Shown here in pieces: positions 8,307-16,786 of a DNA stretch of 64,000 nucleotides; position 1 is the first letter of the stretch, and each line of letters starts with the position of its first letter. This DNA comes from Sphingomonas sp. PP-CE-3A-406 (GTDB taxonomy: Bacteria > Pseudomonadota > Alphaproteobacteria > Sphingomonadales > Sphingomonadaceae). Below the pieces are notes generated by a model. The model did no database searches. It was not told the DNA's origin and saw only the letters and a list, made by a program, of their open reading frames with translations. The translations under genes and the position numbers were made by a program. Where the stretch lies: assembly GCF_003688625.1 (NCBI RefSeq), contig NZ_RCWY01000002.1, positions 744,001 through 808,000 on the forward strand, read 5' to 3'.

Positions 8307-8364
8307 TTGTTCCCCCGCGAAGGCGGGAGCCCAGTCTGGGTCCCCGCCTTCGCGGGGAAACAAG
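8307..8364. repeat. Paired palindromic element, GTTCCCCCGCGAAGGC family
   Basis: Short version: left arm CTTGTTCCCCCGCGAAGGCG + GGAGCCCAG, right arm CTGGG + TCCCCGCCTTCGCGGGGAAA + CAAG, with almost no middle. Each arm forms CCCGC-GAAG-GCGGG hairpins. Confidence 0.85.
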
Positions 8365-8396
8365 GTGGGAAGGGCACACCTCACCCAACCATACCG

Positions 8397-8504
8397 CACC
8401 ACCCCGGCGAAGGCCGGGGCCCAATTGGGAGACATTGCTAATGCAGGGGAGCGCTTCGTTACGAACACCTTTCCAATTGGGCCCCGGCCTTCGCCGGGGT
8501 GGTG
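8397..8504. repeat. Paired palindromic element, CACCACCCCGGC family
   Basis: Arms CACCACCCCGGCGAAGGCCG + GGGCCCAATTGGG and CCAATTGGGCC + CCGGCCTTCGCCGGGGTGGT enclose about 35 bases. It is placed directly before lnt, with only 26 bases between the element and the lnt start, so it may lie in the lnt leader. Confidence 0.85.
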
Positions 8505-8529
8505 CTAGAGGTCGGGGGAGCCGCTCTTC

Positions 8530-10125
8530 ATGCCGCCCCCCCCTCACACCGAAAACATTGCCCCCCCTTCCCCGCCACGGCATAGCGCAAGCGTGAACCG
8601 CTACCCTGCCCTCGCCTGCCTCGTCCTCGGTGCGCTTGCCGCGACCGGGTTCGCCCCACTTGATCTCTGGCCGCTGACGCTCGTCGCGTTCGCGCTGTGG
8701 ATGAAGCTTGTCCACGACGCGCCGACCTTGCGCAACGCGCTGTGGCGCGGGTGGGTGTTCGGGCTCGGGCATTTCACGATCAACAGCAACTGGGTCCAGC
8801 ATGCGTTCGACTTCCAGGACGCGATGCCGCCGGTGCTCGGCTATTTCGCCGCGGTCGGGCTCGCGCTGTATCTGGCGGTGTTCCCGATGCTCGCCGGCGC
8901 GCTTGCCTGGAGGATCGCGCGGCGACCGGGCACGCCCGACGCGACGTTCGTGCTGATCTTCGCCGCTGCCTGGATCGCGACCGAGTGGCTCCGCGCGACG
9001 CTGTTCACCGGCTATGCCTGGGATCCGCTGAGCGTTGTCTGGATCCCCGCGATCGGCGTCGCGCGACTGTCCGCGTGGATCGGCACCTACGCGTTGTCCG
9101 GCGTGACCATATTGGCGGCAGGCGCGCTGCTGATGCTCGCCGTACGTCGCTGGACGCTGCCGGCGATCGCCATTCCCGCCCTCGGCCTCGCCGCGCTGTC
9201 GGCGCTCTGGACCAATGCACCGCCCCCTGCCCCCGGCACGCCGCTGGTCCGCGTGGTTCAGCCGGATATTGGCCAGGAGGACCGCAATGAATCCGACGGC
9301 GAGCGCGTGCTCTCCGCGCTCGAAAAGCTCAGCGGCCAAGGCGGCGCCACCCCGCGCCTAGTCGTCTGGCCAGAGGGTGTCGTCCGCGATTACGTCGAAG
9401 ACGGTTACCCCTTCTACGCTTACGGCTGGTCGAGCCCGCTCTACCTGCGGCGCCGGATGGCGCGGCTGCTCGGCCCGGACGATATCCTGCTGATCGGCGG
9501 CACCGCGCTCGAGTTCGATGGCAAGGACCGCATTTCGGGCGCGGCCAATTCGGTGTTCGCGCTCGACGCACAGGCGCGGTTGCGTGGTCGCTACGACAAG
9601 GCCCACCTCGTGCCGTACGGCGAGTACCTCCCGATGCCGTGGCTGCTGAAGCCGCTCGGCCTCGCGCGGCTCGTCCCCGGCGACTTCGACTTCACCTCGG
9701 GCAAGGGTCCTGCGAACTTGACGCTGCCGGGCTTCGGCGCGATCGGCATCCAGATCTGCTACGAGATCATCTTCTCGGGCGAGGTCGTCGACCGCGCGCA
9801 CCGGCCGCGGATCCTGTTCAATCCCTCGAACGACGCCTGGTTCGGCAAATGGGGCCCGCCGCAGCATCTCGCGCAAGCCCGGATGCGCGCGATCGAGGAA
9901 GGCCTGCCGATCCTCCGCGCCACCCCGACCGGGATCTCGGCGATCATTGCCGCCGATGGGCGCCTCGTCGCGACCGTTCCGCACGAGACCGCCGGCGCGA
10001 TCGAGCAACCGATGCCGTCCGCGCTGCCGCCGACGCTGTTCTCGCGTGTCGGCAACGCGATGGCGGCGATCGTCGCGGCGCTAATGCTTGCAAGCGCGGT
10101 TGCCGTGCGCCGTCGGCGTCGCTAG
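8530..10125 (+). CDS. lnt: Apolipoprotein N-acyltransferase Lnt
   Basis: Transfers an acyl group from phospholipid to the N-terminal cysteine of diacylglyceryl-lipoproteins in the inner membrane, the final lipoprotein maturation step. At 531 residues it has the usual size: about six membrane segments in the first 200 residues, a periplasmic nitrilase-fold domain, then a C-terminal segment (VGNAMAAIVAALMLASAVAV) and basic tail. The Glu-Lys-Cys triad is visible as VVWPEGVV (about 281), RYDKAHLVPYGEY (about 357) and GIQICYEIIF (about 410). The first start at 8530 gives a proline-rich lead; a shorter GTG/other start before NRYPALACLVLG is possible. The next gene, metK, follows after 72 bases. Confidence 0.93.
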   Translation: MPPPPHTENIAPPSPPRHSASVNRYPALACLVLGALAATGFAPLDLWPLTLVAFALWMKLVHDAPTLRNALWRGWVFGLGHFTINSNWVQHAFDFQDAMPPVLGYFAAVGLALYLAVFPMLAGALAWRIARRPGTPDATFVLIFAAAWIATEWLRATLFTGYAWDPLSVVWIPAIGVARLSAWIGTYALSGVTILAAGALLMLAVRRWTLPAIAIPALGLAALSALWTNAPPPAPGTPLVRVVQPDIGQEDRNESDGERVLSALEKLSGQGGATPRLVVWPEGVVRDYVEDGYPFYAYGWSSPLYLRRRMARLLGPDDILLIGGTALEFDGKDRISGAANSVFALDAQARLRGRYDKAHLVPYGEYLPMPWLLKPLGLARLVPGDFDFTSGKGPANLTLPGFGAIGIQICYEIIFSGEVVDRAHRPRILFNPSNDAWFGKWGPPQHLAQARMRAIEEGLPILRATPTGISAIIAADGRLVATVPHETAGAIEQPMPSALPPTLFSRVGNAMAAIVAALMLASAVAVRRRRR

Positions 10126-10130
10126 AAGGT

Positions 10131-10152
10131 CATATAAAGCTTTCCTTATATG
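10131..10152. promoter_or_regulatory. Probable SahR/SamR-type operator upstream of metK
   Basis: A 22-base interrupted palindrome, half-sites CATATAA and TTATATG around an 8-base centre, lies 45 bases before the metK start. It resembles the ATATAAAG-type inverted repeat that ArsR-family methionine-cycle regulators (SahR/SamR) recognise in alphaproteobacteria. The match to the reported pattern is from memory; binding is inference. Confidence 0.5.
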
Positions 10153-10196
10153 TCGCTCACTGACCCTCTGTCGGCGAGCCTTTGCGAAGAGGTTTC

Positions 10197-11414
10197 ATGC
10201 GCAAGTCCTTTCTCTTCACCTCCGAATCGGTCTCCGAAGGCCATCCCGACAAGGTCGCCGACCAAATCAGCGATACCGTCGTCGACCTGTTCCTCGCCAA
10301 GGACCCGCAGGCGCGGATCGCCTGCGAGACGCTGACCACCACGCAGCTCGTCGTTCTCGCCGGTGAAATCCGCGGCAAGGGCATCTACGAGAATGGCGAG
10401 TGGGCGCCGGGCGTGCTCGAGGAGATCGAGGCCGCGGTCCGCAATACCGTCAAGGAAATTGGCTACGAGCAGACCGGCTTCCACTGGAAGACCTTCCGCT
10501 TCGAGAACAACCTTCACGCCCAGTCCGCGGAAATCGCGATGGGCGTCGACGAGAGCGGCAACAAGGACGAGGGCGCCGGCGACCAAGGCATCATGTTCGG
10601 CTACGCCACCGACGAGACCCCCGGCCTGATGCCCGCCACGCTGTATTACAGCCACAAGATCCTCGAGCGGATGGCCGCCGATCGCCATTCGGGCGTAGCG
10701 CCGTTCCTGCAGCCCGACGCAAAGAGCCAGGTGACGCTGTCGTACGAGAACGAAGCGCCGGTCGCCGCGACCGCGCTCGTCGTCTCGACGCAGCATGCGC
10801 CGGGCTATTCGGAAAAGGGCACGAACCCCGATCCGGCAAAGTACGCCGAGCTGCGTGACTACGTGATGGGCGTGTTCAAGGACGTGCTGCCCGACGGCTT
10901 CATCTCCGACGCGACCAAGATCTACATCAACCCGACCGGCGCGTTCGAGATCGGCGGCCCCGACGGCGACGCCGGCGTCACGGGTCGCAAGATCATCGTC
11001 GACACCTACGGCGGCGCGGCCCCGCATGGCGGCGGCGCGTTCAGCGGCAAGGATCCGACCAAGGTCGATCGTTCGGCCGCGTACGTCTCGCGCTATCTGG
11101 CGAAGAACGTGGTCGCAGCCGGCCTCGCGCGCCGCTGCACGATCCAGCTCAGCTACGCGATCGGCATCGCCGAGCCGCTGTCGGTGTATGTCGACCTGCA
11201 CGGCACCGGCACGGTCGACGAGGCCAAGCTGGAGGCGGTCCTGCCGCAGCTCGTTCGCCTGACGCCCAAGGGCATCCGCGAGCACCTCAAGCTCAACGCG
11301 CCGATCTACAAGAAGACCGCGGCGTACGGCCACTTCGGTCGCGAGCCCGTGGGCGACACGTTCACGTGGGAAAAGACCGATCTGGTCGACGCGCTGAAGG
11401 CTGCCGTCGCCTGA
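10197..11414 (+). CDS. metK: S-adenosylmethionine synthetase
   Basis: Makes S-adenosylmethionine from methionine and ATP. The 405-residue protein has [14 protein letters not shown] near the N-terminus, [16 protein letters not shown] in the central domain and [19 protein letters not shown] near residue 280, which are the ATP/methionine and phosphate-loop signatures. The start at 10197 ([11 protein letters not shown]) is chosen over ATG 10182 because the extra five residues are not typical. An operator-like palindrome at 10131-10152 and a strong terminator at 11441-11475 show that metK is probably its own unit controlled by the methionine cycle. Confidence 0.97.
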   Translation: MRKSFLFTSESVSEGHPDKVADQISDTVVDLFLAKDPQARIACETLTTTQLVVLAGEIRGKGIYENGEWAPGVLEEIEAAVRNTVKEIGYEQTGFHWKTFRFENNLHAQSAEIAMGVDESGNKDEGAGDQGIMFGYATDETPGLMPATLYYSHKILERMAADRHSGVAPFLQPDAKSQVTLSYENEAPVAATALVVSTQHAPGYSEKGTNPDPAKYAELRDYVMGVFKDVLPDGFISDATKIYINPTGAFEIGGPDGDAGVTGRKIIVDTYGGAAPHGGGAFSGKDPTKVDRSAAYVSRYLAKNVVAAGLARRCTIQLSYAIGIAEPLSVYVDLHGTGTVDEAKLEAVLPQLVRLTPKGIREHLKLNAPIYKKTAAYGHFGREPVGDTFTWEKTDLVDALKAAVA

Positions 11415-11440
11415 TAGCGACACCTTCGGTGATGTGAAAA

Positions 11441-11475
11441 AGCCTCCCGCGGATCGGTCCGCGGGAGGCTTTTTT
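11441..11475 (+). terminator. Intrinsic terminator of metK
   Basis: A perfect 13-bp stem, AGCCTCCCGCGGA (11441-11453) and TCCGCGGGAGGCT (11458-11470), with loop TCGG and a T6 tract (11470-11475). This is the strongest canonical terminator in the first half of the window; the A-run before it (11437-11440) makes it partly bidirectional. Confidence 0.92.
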
Positions 11476-11484
11476 GTTCGCTCG

Positions 11485-11565
11485 ATCATCCTGACGAAAG
11501 TCAGGATCCAGGGTAACAAGCGGCGCCCATCATGGCTCTGGATCCTGACTTTCGTCAGGATGACG
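11485..11565. repeat. Paired palindromic element, GTCATCCTGACGAAAG family
   Basis: Arms ATCATCCTGACGAAAGTCAG + GATCCAGGG and CTCTGGATC + CTGACTTTCGTCAGGATGAC. Each arm folds as CCTGAC-GAAA-GTCAGG. It starts ten bases after the metK terminator. Confidence 0.88.
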
Positions 11566-11602
11566 GTAGGGTGGTTCGCACCGCGGAAATTGAGCCTTAC
11601 TA

Positions 11603-11752
11603 GTCCCTCTCCCCGCCGGGGAGAGGGAGGGAGGAGCCTCTTGGCGACGGAAGGGTGAGGGGCGTTGGGAAGAGGGTCCGAGCCTCACTCCGCCTCACCC
11701 TCCCACCCGGCTTCGCCGTGCGGGGCCCTCCCTCTCCCCGAGGGGAGAGGGA
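11603..11752. repeat. Paired palindromic element, TCCCTCTCCCC family
   Basis: Arms TCCCTCTCCCCGCCGGGGAG and CTCTCCCCGAGGGGAGAGGG flank a roughly 100-base middle that itself contains inverted GGGTGAGGGGCG / CGCCTCACCCTCCC segments. Together with the preceding element it fills most of the 408-base gap between metK and the AI-2E permease gene; no gene is seen in the gap. Confidence 0.75.
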
Positions 11753-11822
11753 TTATCGAAGGCCAGGCTCGTATCAAAGCACGCGTCACGAACGCCGACC
11801 CTTCCTTCGACAAGCTCAGCCG

Positions 11823-12902
11823 CTACTCTGGCCTAACCCGGTCCGTAACCTGAGCATGCCGCTGTTCAGTGAGGATCTGCCACGCGGTCAGGAACAGCGC
11901 CGCGACCAACGGACCGACGACGATGCCGCTGATCCCGACCGCCTCGATCCCGCCGAGCGTCGACACCAGCACGATGTAATCCGGGATGCCGGTATCCCGC
12001 CCGACCAGTATCGGGCGCAGGATATTGTCGGCCAGGCCGATCACCACGACGCCCGAGACGACGACCACCACGCCCTGCCAGATCGCGCCGGTCGCTAGCA
12101 GATAGACCGCGACCGGGACCCAGACGAGCGCGGGGCCCAGCGCCGGCAGCAGCGACGTCAACGCCATCAACAGCCCCCACAGGAGCGCTGCCGGCACCCC
12201 GACAATCCAGAACGTCACCGCGCCGAGCGCACCCTGCGCGAGACCGACGATCACCGATCCCTTGATCGTCGCACGGACCACCGCGACGAACTTGTCGACC
12301 AGCGTCTTCGCCACCGAATGCTCCAGCGGCAGCGCACGACGGATCGCCGGCCCCACCTTGTCGCCATCGCGCAACAGGAAGAACGTCACGTACAGCCCGA
12401 TCCCGAACGACAGCACGAACGCGGCCGCGTTGCGACCGATCGACAGCGCCTGCCCGGCGATCGAGCGGACGCTGTTGCCGAGGATGGTCGACACACGCGA
12501 CTGCGCCTGCTCGAAGCTGTTGAGCCCGGCCTTGTCGAGCGCACCCTGGATCCGGCGCGGCAACGCGTCGTGGATCTGCTGGAAATACGCGCCGAAGTTG
12601 ATCTGCCCGCTTTGCAGCTTGGCGTAGACCGAGGCGGACTGGTCGATCATCAGGCTGCCGATGATCAGCGTCGGCACGATCACCGCGACGAAGATGATCA
12701 GCAGCGTCATCGCCGCCGCGAGATTGCGCCTACCTGGCCAGCGCTTGAGCAACCACTGGTACAGCGACTGGAACAGGATCGCCGCCAGCCCGCTCCACAG
12801 CAACGCCACCGCGAAGGTCGAGACGACGATGCACAACGCTACCGTTATCGCCACCAGGAAGACGATGAAGCCCCCCGTTTCCAGCCGACGCCTGTCGATC
12901 AT
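11823..12902 (-). CDS. AI-2E transporter family (PerM/YdiK-like) permease
   Basis: A 359-residue inner-membrane protein with the layout of the family formerly called UPF0118: two N-terminal hydrophobic hairpins (about residues 12-85), a soluble helical insert rich in Gln/Ala (about 90-145), then four to five C-terminal membrane segments with GLAQGALGAVTFWIVGVPAALLWG and LPALGPALVWVPVAVYL, the most conserved region. Members export AI-2 (TqsA) or other substrates, including Na+/H+ exchange in some; the substrate cannot be told here. The start ATG 12902 gives the family length. The gene is followed by paired palindromes and preceded by a terminator-like hairpin of its neighbour. Confidence 0.85.
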   Translation of the reverse strand: MIDRRRLETGGFIVFLVAITVALCIVVSTFAVALLWSGLAAILFQSLYQWLLKRWPGRRNLAAAMTLLIIFVAVIVPTLIIGSLMIDQSASVYAKLQSGQINFGAYFQQIHDALPRRIQGALDKAGLNSFEQAQSRVSTILGNSVRSIAGQALSIGRNAAAFVLSFGIGLYVTFFLLRDGDKVGPAIRRALPLEHSVAKTLVDKFVAVVRATIKGSVIVGLAQGALGAVTFWIVGVPAALLWGLLMALTSLLPALGPALVWVPVAVYLLATGAIWQGVVVVVSGVVVIGLADNILRPILVGRDTGIPDYIVLVSTLGGIEAVGISGIVVGPLVAALFLTAWQILTEQRHAQVTDRVRPE

Positions 12903-12949
12903 GTCCTACCCCTTTGCTGGCGCCGCACCGCGATCCGCCGACACCCTAT

Positions 12950-12987
12950 AATAAAAGCCGCCCCCCGGTCTTCACCAGGGGACGGCT
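12950..12987 (-). terminator. Terminator of the small lipoprotein gene
   Basis: Read on the minus strand: AGCCGTCCCCTGG, loop TGAAGA, CCGGGGGGCGGCT, then TTTTATTATA. The 13-bp stem has two mismatches. It ends the 13020-13304 gene before the AI-2E-family gene begins. Confidence 0.75.
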
Positions 12988-13019
12988 CATCTTTCGGCGC
13001 AGCTATGCGCCGGGCGCTA

Positions 13020-13304
13020 TCAGCGAAGCTTCTCGCTGCCGTTGACCAGCGCATCCTTCTGCGACTGCGGCATCGCCTGCGCGTTGACGTCTGCATCGTC
13101 GATCGCGTCCGACTGACGCTCGCCGTCCTTGCGAACCGCCTTGGCCTGGTCCTCGAGGTTGTCGGCAGCCGCGTCGAGCGAATCGGCGCGGTTGTCCGCG
13201 GCCTTCTCGACCTGGCTGCCGAGCTTGTCGTCGCCCTTGCCGCCGCAGGCTGCGAGCGGGAGTGCGATGGCGGCGATCATCGTGGCGATGGCGATTTTCT
13301 TCAT
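13020..13304 (-). CDS. Small secreted lipoprotein of unknown function
   Basis: A 94-residue protein with signal MKKIAIATMIAAIALPLAAC and a lipobox LAAC, so it is diacylated and anchored, most likely to the outer membrane because the residue after the Cys is Gly. The mature part is short, acidic and helical with repeated Ala-Asp-Asn units (EKAADNRADSLDAAADNLED) that give an 11-residue amphipathic periodicity, reminiscent of Lpp-like or CsbD-like helices. I do not recognise a named family. The start at 13304 is chosen by the signal peptide; an in-frame ATG 57 bases upstream would bury it. A minus-strand terminator follows directly. Confidence 0.75.
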   Translation of the reverse strand: MKKIAIATMIAAIALPLAACGGKGDDKLGSQVEKAADNRADSLDAAADNLEDQAKAVRKDGERQSDAIDDADVNAQAMPQSQKDALVNGSEKLR

Positions 13305-13395
13305 GGTATCTTCCCTCTGGTGCTGAGGTCGCAAACCGTCACGGGCTCGTAACGGTTCCACGCGAGGCCGCCATCCGCGAAAAAAGTATGGCTAA

Positions 13396-14025
13396 TCAAG
13401 CGTTAGCCGCAGCGCCGGGCAAAGGCAGCTTTTCCGCGGCGACGCTTTCGATCACCGGTGCGACCCGGTCAAACACCGCGCTGACCATCGCCTCGGCGAT
13501 CCAGCCGACCGCCGCGCCGACGACGAGGTCGGACAGATAGTGCTTGCCGTTGATCGGTTGCGCGACGGCGACCACGCCGGTGATCAACGCGGCGGGTGTC
13601 CCGGCCCCGTCGATGTCGCGCGACGCCGCACGCGCGACCGCCACCGCGCCGGCGGTGTGGCCCGACGGGAACGAGGTCTGTTCGTGCTCGTCGCTTTTGC
13701 CCGGTTCGAACCGCGCCTTGCCATCCTCGATCGCCTTTTCAGGGCGTGTGCGATCGACCGACGCCTTGATCGCGGACTTGACGAAGGTCGCCGCCGCGTG
13801 CGCCGCCAGCATCCGCACGCCGCCGCGGATCACGTCCGGCCTGCGCGCAACCAGCCCGATCACGACCGTGCCGATCGAGGTCGCCACGAGTTGCGGCTGG
13901 TCGCCGATCTCGGCGAGGAACCCGGTCGCCTTGACCAGCGGTTCGTCGCGGTGCTCGGCGGCCTTGTGCGTCGCGTCGCGGTCCGCCTTCTCGACGGCCT
14001 TTGCGGCTTGCTTGGTCTTGCTCAT
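13396..14025 (-). CDS. PAP2-family phosphatase-like membrane protein with altered C3 motif
   Basis: A 209-residue protein. The PAP2 motifs are KASVDRTRP (C1, K-x6-RP) and FPSGHTAG (C2). C3, normally SR-x5-H-x3-D, reads AQPINGKHYLSD: the His and Asp are present but the Ser-Arg pair is replaced by Ala-Gln. The N-terminal 40 residues are charged and helical (KQAAKAVEKADRDATHKAAE) and precede the membrane core. A phosphatase on lipid phosphates (for example undecaprenyl pyrophosphate or phosphatidate) is the family role; the altered C3 makes activity uncertain. The start ATG 14025 overlaps the stop of the upstream channel gene by one base, so the two are coupled. Confidence 0.8.
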   Translation of the reverse strand: MSKTKQAAKAVEKADRDATHKAAEHRDEPLVKATGFLAEIGDQPQLVATSIGTVVIGLVARRPDVIRGGVRMLAAHAAATFVKSAIKASVDRTRPEKAIEDGKARFEPGKSDEHEQTSFPSGHTAGAVAVARAASRDIDGAGTPAALITGVVAVAQPINGKHYLSDLVVGAAVGWIAEAMVSAVFDRVAPVIESVAAEKLPLPGAAANA

Positions 14026-14849
14026 CACGTATCGCCCTGTCCGTCCATCTCGCCGCGCACCTGTGCATGCGCGAGCAAGGCGAACAACCCCGCACCGCCC
14101 AGCAAGTTGCCGAGCACCGCGGGCAGGATCAGTTCGGCAAAGGTCTGCCACACGCCGGTATGGCCGGAGAACAGCAGCAGGAACGCCTCGTCCGAACCGA
14201 CGATCGAATGACTGAACCCGCCGATCGCAACGACATAGGTGATCGCGAAGATCACCATGAACGCCTGTTGCCGCGCGTTGGGCAGCGACCAGGCGAGGAT
14301 CGCGATCATGAACCCGGCGGGAATCGCGTTGACGAACGTCGCCCAGGCCGAAAGCTCGGTGATCCGCATCGACACCTCGATCATCGCGCCGCGCAATTCG
14401 CTGTTGCCGAGCACCCCCGCCGCGATCGCACCGCCGGTAATCGCTGTCCCGATCAGATTGGCGAGGAGCACCACGCCCCACAGCCGCAGCGTCCGCTTCA
14501 GCGCCCAGCCCGATGGCTTCGTCACCAGTGGCAGCATCGCGCTGATCGTGCTCTCGGTGAACAACTGCATCCGCCCGAGGATCACGACCAGGAAGCCGAT
14601 CGGATAGCCGAGCGACACGACGATCGTCCGCCACTGCGTGTTGGGCAGTGCCTGATGCAACGCCCCCTCCGCGATCAGCGAACTGGAGATCGCCATGCCC
14701 GCGGCAAGCCCCGAGAAGAACAGCGACGACACCGGGCGGTCGAGTTCCTCCTCACCTGCCTCGCGCACGGCCTTGTGCAGGTCCTGCGCATCCGCGGCCT
14801 TGAGGTCCTCGACGTCTTCGCCGGGCGAATTGGAAGCGTTGTCGACCAT
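14025..14849 (-). CDS. Formate/nitrite transporter (FNT) family channel, YfdC-like
   Basis: A 274-residue protein with an acidic cytoplasmic N-terminus of about 35 residues and six membrane segments. The FNT pattern is visible as SSLFFSGLAAGMAISSS, the lengthy loop LFTESTISAMLPLV (the characteristic E-S/T region of the FNT pore) and NLIGTAITG. FNT proteins are pentameric channels for small monovalent anions; YfdC-like members lack an assigned substrate. It is followed by the PAP2 gene in the same transcript. Start at ATG 14849. Confidence 0.85.
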   Translation of the reverse strand: MVDNASNSPGEDVEDLKAADAQDLHKAVREAGEEELDRPVSSLFFSGLAAGMAISSSLIAEGALHQALPNTQWRTIVVSLGYPIGFLVVILGRMQLFTESTISAMLPLVTKPSGWALKRTLRLWGVVLLANLIGTAITGGAIAAGVLGNSELRGAMIEVSMRITELSAWATFVNAIPAGFMIAILAWSLPNARQQAFMVIFAITYVVAIGGFSHSIVGSDEAFLLLFSGHTGVWQTFAELILPAVLGNLLGGAGLFALLAHAQVRGEMDGQGDT

Positions 14850-14914
14850 TACGAGCGTGCAACGGTTCGCGTCATGCTTTGCTCCGGCGCAATCGCCCGC
14901 TAGAGCGCGCGGCG

Positions 14915-15595
14915 ATGAACGATCCTTCTGTTATCCGCCGCCTCTATGGCCGTCGCCAGGGCCACAAGCTGCGTCTCGGCCAGGCCGCGCTCGTCGAGGA
15001 AACGCTCGCCGACCTGTCCGTGCCCGAAGAAGGACCGATCGATGCGATGACCCTGTTCGGCGAAGACCGCCCTCTTCACGTCGAGATCGGCTTCGGTGCG
15101 GGCGAGCATCTGGCAGGACAGGCCGCGATGAACCCGGACGTCGGCTTCATCGGCTGCGAGCCGTTCCTCAACGGTGTCGTCGGCGCGCTAGCGCACATCC
15201 GCGATGGCGAGCTGAGCAACGTCCGGTTGCACATGGGCGACGCGCTCGAAGTGATCGAGCGCCTGCCCGACGCGAGCCTCGATCGGTTGTACCTGCTCCA
15301 TCCCGATCCGTGGCGGAAGGCGCGTCACGCCAAGCGGCGCATGGTCAATCACGGTCCGCTCGACACGATCGCCGCCAAGCTCAAGCCGGGCGCGGAGTTC
15401 CGGCTCGGCACCGACGACCCGACCTATTGCCGCTGGTCGATGATGATCATGAACGCGCGTCGCGATTTCGAATGGCAGGCAAAAACCCCGCACGACTTCC
15501 TGACGCGCCCGGACGACTGGCCCGAGACGCGGTACGAACGCAAAGCCCGGCGGCAGGGCCACGAGGTCTGGTATTATCGCTACCTGCGGGTGTGA
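14915..15595 (+). CDS. trmB: tRNA (guanine-N7)-methyltransferase TrmB
   Basis: Methylates G46 in the variable loop of tRNAs using S-adenosylmethionine. The 226-residue protein has VEIGFGAGEHL (SAM motif I), GCEPFLNGVV (motif II region), YLLHPDPWRKARHAKRR (the TrmB signature with Asp and Lys/Arg contacts) and ends GTDDPTYCRW ... YERKARRQGHEVWYYRY. The start ATG 14915 gives the family length; an ORF start 36 bases upstream would add a basic lead. It is divergent from the FNT gene with about 65 bases between. Confidence 0.95.
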   Translation: MNDPSVIRRLYGRRQGHKLRLGQAALVEETLADLSVPEEGPIDAMTLFGEDRPLHVEIGFGAGEHLAGQAAMNPDVGFIGCEPFLNGVVGALAHIRDGELSNVRLHMGDALEVIERLPDASLDRLYLLHPDPWRKARHAKRRMVNHGPLDTIAAKLKPGAEFRLGTDDPTYCRWSMMIMNARRDFEWQAKTPHDFLTRPDDWPETRYERKARRQGHEVWYYRYLRV

Positions 15596-15607
15596 TCCGC
15601 GCGGGCG

Positions 15608-16705
15608 CTAGCGGTGGGTGTGGTGCCCGCTGCGGCGCCAGAGCCAGCCGAGGGCGCGACCGGCGAGCGCGGGTAGCCCAGGCCTGAGCAGCAGCCAATC
15701 GCGGATCGGGGCGTCGACCCGCGCGCCAATCACGCGCTTGTAGCCGCTGTCGCCCGCCCCCCAGTCGATCCGGCGCGTGCCACGCGCGAGCGCGGCGGCG
15801 ATATTGCGCCAGTAGAGAAGCTTGCCGGGCGAATGCTTGGCGAAGCGCGGATCGTAGCTGTTCGCGATCGCGTACAACAGGTCGCCCGTATCGATGTCGA
15901 ACGAGAACGCGGCGGGCTTGCCATCGACGCCGAGCAGCGCGGCGCGGAACATCGCGGCCAGGACCGGGTCGGCGACGGCGGCCTGCCAGAAGGCGAGATG
16001 ACCGTCGCGCGCGAATTTCATGCCTTTGCGATCGGTTGCATGCGCGATCCAGCTGCTCTCCTCGATCGTGCCGAGCGCTTCGAACGCGGCAGGCCAATCG
16101 CCGCCCGACAGGAACCGCCACTCGAGCATGCCATGGTCGGCAAGATGTTTTTCGTGGAAGCGGTTCTTGCGTAGCGTCGAACGGCGCGGCCAGGGCTTTC
16201 CGTCGACGACCGGGCGGAGATCCAGCGACCAGCTTTCGCCGATCGGGCGGTCGATCACCACCCAGCCATTCGCGCGGGCGGTGGCGATCAGCGCGGTGGC
16301 GGCGAAATCATCGTCATACACCGGACCGATTCGCAAGCCGTTCATATGCGCGGACAGCGTCGACAGCGCGGTCTTCAGCGCGGCATCGCTATGTTCGAGC
16401 GCGAGGCCGAAGCTGCGGAACGGCCAGTAGCATCCGGGGATCGCCGCGATCCCCAACGCGGCCGGGCCGCGCGGGACGAACGGCAGCGTCAGCACCGGCG
16501 AATCGTCCTGTTCGACGACCAATGTCCGCGCCTGCCCGCCGTACGCGGCGAGCGCGGCGGCGTACCAGCCGAAGCGGAGGAAGCGATGGCTCGGCGCGCC
16601 CCGTTCCGCCACGGTGTCGATCGCGGCGGCAAGCCCCTCGACCACGTCGCTGCGCACGATCGGCGGCAGCCGGACGAAGTCGGCCAGGAGCATCGGCTTG
16701 GACAT
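15608..16705 (-). CDS. GNAT-fold acyltransferase, BioF2/CelD-like
   Basis: A 365-residue protein with two tandem GNAT-like halves of the BioF2/FemAB-like type. Central features are the basic patch RRSTLRKNRFHEKHLADHG (about 180) and the motif GKPAAFSFDIDTGDLLYAIANSYDPRFAKHSPGK in the C-terminal half, which is the usual substrate-recognition and acyl-carrier-binding region. Related proteins act in cellulose or exopolysaccharide acetylation (CelD) or peptidoglycan interpeptide transfer. No polysaccharide operon surrounds it here, so the acceptor is unknown. The start at 16705 is the only ATG that gives full family length. Confidence 0.7.
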   Translation of the reverse strand: MSKPMLLADFVRLPPIVRSDVVEGLAAAIDTVAERGAPSHRFLRFGWYAAALAAYGGQARTLVVEQDDSPVLTLPFVPRGPAALGIAAIPGCYWPFRSFGLALEHSDAALKTALSTLSAHMNGLRIGPVYDDDFAATALIATARANGWVVIDRPIGESWSLDLRPVVDGKPWPRRSTLRKNRFHEKHLADHGMLEWRFLSGGDWPAAFEALGTIEESSWIAHATDRKGMKFARDGHLAFWQAAVADPVLAAMFRAALLGVDGKPAAFSFDIDTGDLLYAIANSYDPRFAKHSPGKLLYWRNIAAALARGTRRIDWGAGDSGYKRVIGARVDAPIRDWLLLRPGLPALAGRALGWLWRRSGHHTHR

Positions 16706-16786
16706 TAGCTCCCGATACCTCGCAGAAGGTTACGATTGCATGCTCTTTTGCGATCACCCCTTTTGCAATCGGCGGCATTCGCCAGC

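Noticed and set aside
10125..10197. SAM-binding riboswitch before metK
   Set aside because: The gap is only 72 bases and contains a symmetric AT-rich palindrome but none of the SAM-II or SAM/SAH riboswitch pairing patterns.
11603..11752. Long GC-rich palindromes as ordinary Rho-independent terminators
   Set aside because: The paired elements lack T-tracts, occur in several copies with identical arms and one is inside a coding sequence, so they are classed as repeats.
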